Positions 61,743 through 64,000 of a DNA stretch of 64,000 nucleotides are shown piece by piece; the first letter of the stretch is position 1; every line of letters starts with the position of its first letter. The notes beneath the pieces were generated by a model. The model was not told the DNA's origin. It saw only the letters and a program-made list of their open reading frames with translations, and did not search any database. The position numbers were made by a program, and so were the translations under genes. Source of the DNA: WFZT01 sp964571845 (GTDB lineage Bacteria; Hydrothermota; Hydrothermia; B15-G9; WFZT01); contig CAZNDM010000074.1 in NCBI GenBank assembly GCA_964571845.1, positions 10,194 through 74,193 on the forward strand. The letters run 5' to 3'.

Positions 61743-62505
61743 TGGCTCTCCACAGATCGGTATAATCCTTGGATCCGGACTTGGAGGTCTTGCAGACGAC
61801 ATTGAGAAAATCAAAGAGATTAAGTACTGGGATATCCCCAATTTCCCGGTATCCACAGTAAAAGGTCATGAGGGAAAGCTGATCTACGGGAGATTATCCG
61901 GAAAAGAAGTACTTGCTATGCAGGGTAGGTTTCACTACTACGAGGGTTACACCATGCAGGAAGTTACATTTCCTGTGAGGGTTATGAAGTTCATGGGAGT
62001 CAACACTCTTATAGTGTCCAATGCTGCAGGCGGGGTAAATCCGAGATTTGAGCCTGGAGACATCATGTTGATCTGGGATCATATAAACCTGATGCCGGAA
62101 AATCCTTTGAGAGGAAAGAATGATGAGACACTCGGTCCAAGATTTCCCTCCATGCACAATGCCTACGATAAAGATCTTATTAAATTGACAGAGGAAGTGG
62201 CACTTGAGCAGGGAGTTAAGGTGGTTAGAGGTGTGTATGTGGCGTTGCAGGGTCCGAATCTCGAAACTCCATCTGAGTACAACATGGTTAGGGTAATTGG
62301 AGGTGATGCAGTGGGTATGTCCACCGTTCCCGAAGTTATTGTTGCCAACCACATGGGAATGAGGGTTCTCGGTATTTCTGTAATTACCAATGTTGCCGAT
62401 CCCTACAATCCCAAGCCCACAACCCACGAAGAGGTTCTTGATGTGGCGTCCACTGCGGAAAAGAAGTTGACGAAACTCATTAAAGGGGTGCTGGCAAAAC
62501 TTTGA
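61684..62505 (+). CDS. punA: Purine nucleoside phosphorylase, trimeric type (cassette gene 5, copy 2)
   Basis: A 273-aa paralogue of 31399 with all active-site motifs intact: ILGSGLGGLADDI, MQGRFHYYEGYTMQEV, VSNAAGGVNPRFEPGDIMLI, LQGPNLETPSEYNMV, MSTVPEVIVANHMG and SVITNVADPYNPKP. Start ATG 61684 by comparison with copy 1; the frame is open further upstream inside divIVA. Differences lie mainly around the surface helix TEEVALEQGVKV. Confidence 0.93.
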   Translation: MSDLKKKILEAVNFLKQEIDGSPQIGIILGSGLGGLADDIEKIKEIKYWDIPNFPVSTVKGHEGKLIYGRLSGKEVLAMQGRFHYYEGYTMQEVTFPVRVMKFMGVNTLIVSNAAGGVNPRFEPGDIMLIWDHINLMPENPLRGKNDETLGPRFPSMHNAYDKDLIKLTEEVALEQGVKVVRGVYVALQGPNLETPSEYNMVRVIGGDAVGMSTVPEVIVANHMGMRVLGISVITNVADPYNPKPTTHEEVLDVASTAEKKLTKLIKGVLAKL

Positions 62506-63743
62506 GAAAGTTTTTTTTAATCTTTTTGTTTGCAGGAATCCTGCAATCCTCCTACCTCCTCATCCCGATGGATGAGGTGCAGAATGACCATTTGCGTGCC
62601 TACGGTGTAGCCTACAATGTCCTTAAACAGGGAATAAAGGTTGATTGGCTGTTGAATTTTCGTGGCGGTAGTTTCCTTATGGAAGATCTCTCAGCTATCA
62701 GGAAGATGTGTGATGTTCTCGGCGTTACATACGAGGTCGTCTCAGAGGCTGAAGTTGCGTCCATCTATGGAACGATTGAAGAGAGTAACATGAATGATGT
62801 TGTACTTGAAAAGGCTCCCCGTATTGCCGTTTACATACCTCCATATGCGGAACCGTGGGATGATGCAGTTACCCTTGCCCTTGAATATGCTCAGATTCCC
62901 TATGATCGGATTTACGACAACGAAATCCTTGAGGGAAAGCTCTCTGATTACGAGTGGGTGCATATTCATCATGAGGATTTTACGGGTCAGTTTGGTAAAT
63001 TTTATGCAAGTTACAGGAATACGGAGTGGTATCAAAAACAGGTTCAGATAGATACAGAGACGGCGAGAAGATGGGGATTTTCGAAGGTTTCCAAACTGAA
63101 ACTCGCTGTTGCAGAGAAGATCAAGGAGTACATTTATCGTGGGGGTTTTCTCTTTGCCATGTGCTCTGCTCCCATCACACTCGATATAGCACTTGCTGCC
63201 CACAATACAGATATTGTACCGGAGGTGTTTGATGGCGATCCGGTTGATCCGAACTACAGAATGAAGCTCGATTTTAACAATACTCTTGCGTTCAAAAATT
63301 TTGATGTGATAACAAATCCCTTTATCTACGAACATTCCAATATTGATGTTACACGGGAAGCAGCCATCAGGGGACCTGAAACATACTTCACTCTCTTTGA
63401 TTTCTCCGCAAAGTACGATCCAATTCCCACGATGTTAACCCAGGATCATACAAGGGTGATAAAGGAGTTTCTTGGACAGGATACGGGATTCAGGAGATCC
63501 ATGTTGAAGGATAATGTCGTTATTCTTGCGATGGTAAAGGGTACGGATGAGGTAAAGTACCTGTACGGAAATTATGGAAAGGGATTTTTTGCCTTTCTTG
63601 GGGGACATGATCCAGAGGACTATCAACATTTTATAGGGGATCCACCCACGAGACTTGAGCTTCACAAAAATTCGCCCGGTTACAGACTTATTTTAAACAA
63701 TGTGCTGTTTCCTGCAGCCAGAAAGAAACCACTCAAGACATAA
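62502..63743 (+). CDS. Conserved exported protein of the family mislabelled asparagine synthetase B (cassette gene 6, copy 2)
   Basis: A 413-aa paralogue of 32241. It starts with TTG in a TTGA junction with the gene 5 stop and has a clean signal peptide (RKFFLIFLFAGILQSSYLL), shorter than the N-terminus of copy 1. The mature part is about nine tenths identical by eye, with VDWLLNFRGGSFLMEDL, AVYIPPYAEPWDDAVTLALE, HHEDFTGQFGKFYASYRN and FFAFLGGHDPEDYQHFIGD. No asparagine synthetase motif is present. Function unknown. Confidence 0.7.
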   Translation: MRKFFLIFLFAGILQSSYLLIPMDEVQNDHLRAYGVAYNVLKQGIKVDWLLNFRGGSFLMEDLSAIRKMCDVLGVTYEVVSEAEVASIYGTIEESNMNDVVLEKAPRIAVYIPPYAEPWDDAVTLALEYAQIPYDRIYDNEILEGKLSDYEWVHIHHEDFTGQFGKFYASYRNTEWYQKQVQIDTETARRWGFSKVSKLKLAVAEKIKEYIYRGGFLFAMCSAPITLDIALAAHNTDIVPEVFDGDPVDPNYRMKLDFNNTLAFKNFDVITNPFIYEHSNIDVTREAAIRGPETYFTLFDFSAKYDPIPTMLTQDHTRVIKEFLGQDTGFRRSMLKDNVVILAMVKGTDEVKYLYGNYGKGFFAFLGGHDPEDYQHFIGDPPTRLELHKNSPGYRLILNNVLFPAARKKPLKT

Positions 63744-63777
63744 AAATTTTTTACCACCTGTTAAATTTTTTACCACC
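63744..63777. repeat. 15-bp direct repeat right after copy 2
   Basis: AAATTTTTTACCACC at 63744-63758 and again at 63763-63777, period 19 nt. The T runs could also act in termination. Similar sequence (AAAATTTGTTACCAC) occurs at 34587 in the flank of copy 1. Confidence 0.75.
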
Positions 63778-63837
63778 CGGCGAAGAGGCTAAAAGGGAAA
63801 AATTGATTATTTCTGGCGATTTTCATATAGGTAGGGT

Positions 63838-63942
63838 TTATGGCAGGAAAATTGCATTAATAAATGCGTGTAGCAGGAGGGAAGGATGAGACGCAGGAGG
63901 GGGTGGGAGGGATGCAGGAGGGCGAGAGAGGCAGCAGGAAGG
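63838..63942 (+). repeat. Shared 3' element with four GCAGGAGGG-type motifs at 20-21-nt spacing
   Basis: It begins TTATGGCAGGAAAATTGC, matching 34693-34710. GCAGGAGGG follows at 63873, 63893 and 63914, and GCAGGAAGG at 63934, spaced 20, 21 and 20 nt. Copy 1 has two such motifs (34725 and 34751). Each motif contains a Shine-Dalgarno-like AGGAGG or AGGAAGG. Confidence 0.65.
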
Positions 63943-63971
63943 GGTGGTTGGAGGTTTTCTCCAGCCACCCC
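63941..63971. terminator. 13-bp GC-rich hairpin after cassette copy 2
   Basis: GGGGTGGTTGGAG, loop GTTTT, CTCCAGCCACCCC; one T-G pair, otherwise complementary. It occupies the same place after the shared element as the hairpin at 34762-34794 in copy 1. Confidence 0.65.
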
Positions 63972-64000
63972 AAAATCCATTGTCAGGATGTATCCGTTGG

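Larger units (their letters stand above)
59731..63743 (+). repeat. Six-gene segmental duplication, copy 2
   Basis: Same promoter, gene order, orientation and gene overlaps as 29453-33515. Differences: the last gene starts with TTG overlapping the stop of gene 5 here, while copy 1 has a 20-nt gap; the 3' flank lacks the ~1.1 kb seen after copy 1. Codon choice leans to G- and T-ending codons compared with copy 1. Confidence 0.93.

Noticed and set aside
63886..64000. Arg/Gly-rich open frame starting ATGAGACGCAGG after a strong AGGAGGG
   Set aside because: Purine-rich repeats lack stop codons by chance; the matching place in copy 1 stops after three codons, and the frame runs off the window.

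Overview
The window looks like a compact chromosomal segment of an uncultured, AT-leaning diderm bacterium. The outer-membrane machinery supports this: an Omp85-type barrel, a TamB-like protein, a lipoprotein protease and a T9SS/FlgD-like C-terminal domain. The gene mix (cydABDC, NfnAB, ECF transport, a SARP-like regulator, a Bacteroidetes/Ignavibacteria-type family often called asparagine synthetase B) fits an FCB-like or WOR-3/Hydrothermae-like candidate lineage. That placement is inference. I saw no rRNA, tRNA, CRISPR array, transposase or phage gene.

Layout. 0-7.4 kb: rightward envelope and translation operon (M23 peptidase, protease/propeller/Omp85 fusion, yajC, def, fmt, second M23 peptidase, amidohydrolase). 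7.3-10.5 kb: leftward arsR-nfnA-nfnB-nudix. 10.5-16 kb: radical SAM gene, rpmF-plsX-DUF72, and ccmF with a tiny CcmI-like gene. 16-23.2 kb: a VWA membrane protein, then leftward pfk-MBL-ARPP1-rel. 23.3-29.3 kb: cydAB and cydDC, separated by a 17-bp hairpin. 29.4-33.5 kb: six-gene cassette copy 1 (PH-like membrane protein, YggS, YggT, DivIVA, purine nucleoside phosphorylase, secreted conserved protein). 33.5-35 kb: non-coding. 35-36.3 kb: YvlD-like protein and patatin. 36.9-44.2 kb: leftward tamB, priA and a secreted repeat protein. 44.3-51.2 kb: Nnr-like protein, propeller, SARP-like regulator, 57-aa ORF and C11 protease. 51.9-56 kb: ald-thiolase-etfB-etfA. 56.2-59.6 kb: thiW-ecfA-ecfT-CitE-like lyase. 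59.7-63.7 kb: cassette copy 2.

The most interesting signals are these. (1) The six-gene cassette occurs twice, 30 kb apart, with the same order and orientation, the same 23-nt and 59-nt gene overlaps, the same promoter layout and a related 3' flank. (2) A TPR-wHTH-BTAD regulator is divergent from a C11 protease lipoprotein, and three heptamers at exact 11-bp spacing lie between them, the pattern of SARP operators. (3) Several genes have a -10 box 6-9 nt before the start codon, implying leaderless mRNAs. (4) Very long perfect GC-rich hairpins (15-20 bp stems, tiny loops, no T tract) close transcription units. (5) Some enzymes have altered key motifs: the Nnr-like protein lacks the GTGD aspartate, and the C11 protease has His in place of Asp in the D-A-C motif.

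Functionally the segment combines envelope biogenesis, respiration with a bd oxidase and its heme/thiol exporter, redox-carrier balancing (NfnAB, ETF), stringent response, vitamin-precursor uptake, and a duplicated module joining PLP homeostasis, septum/membrane proteins and purine salvage.
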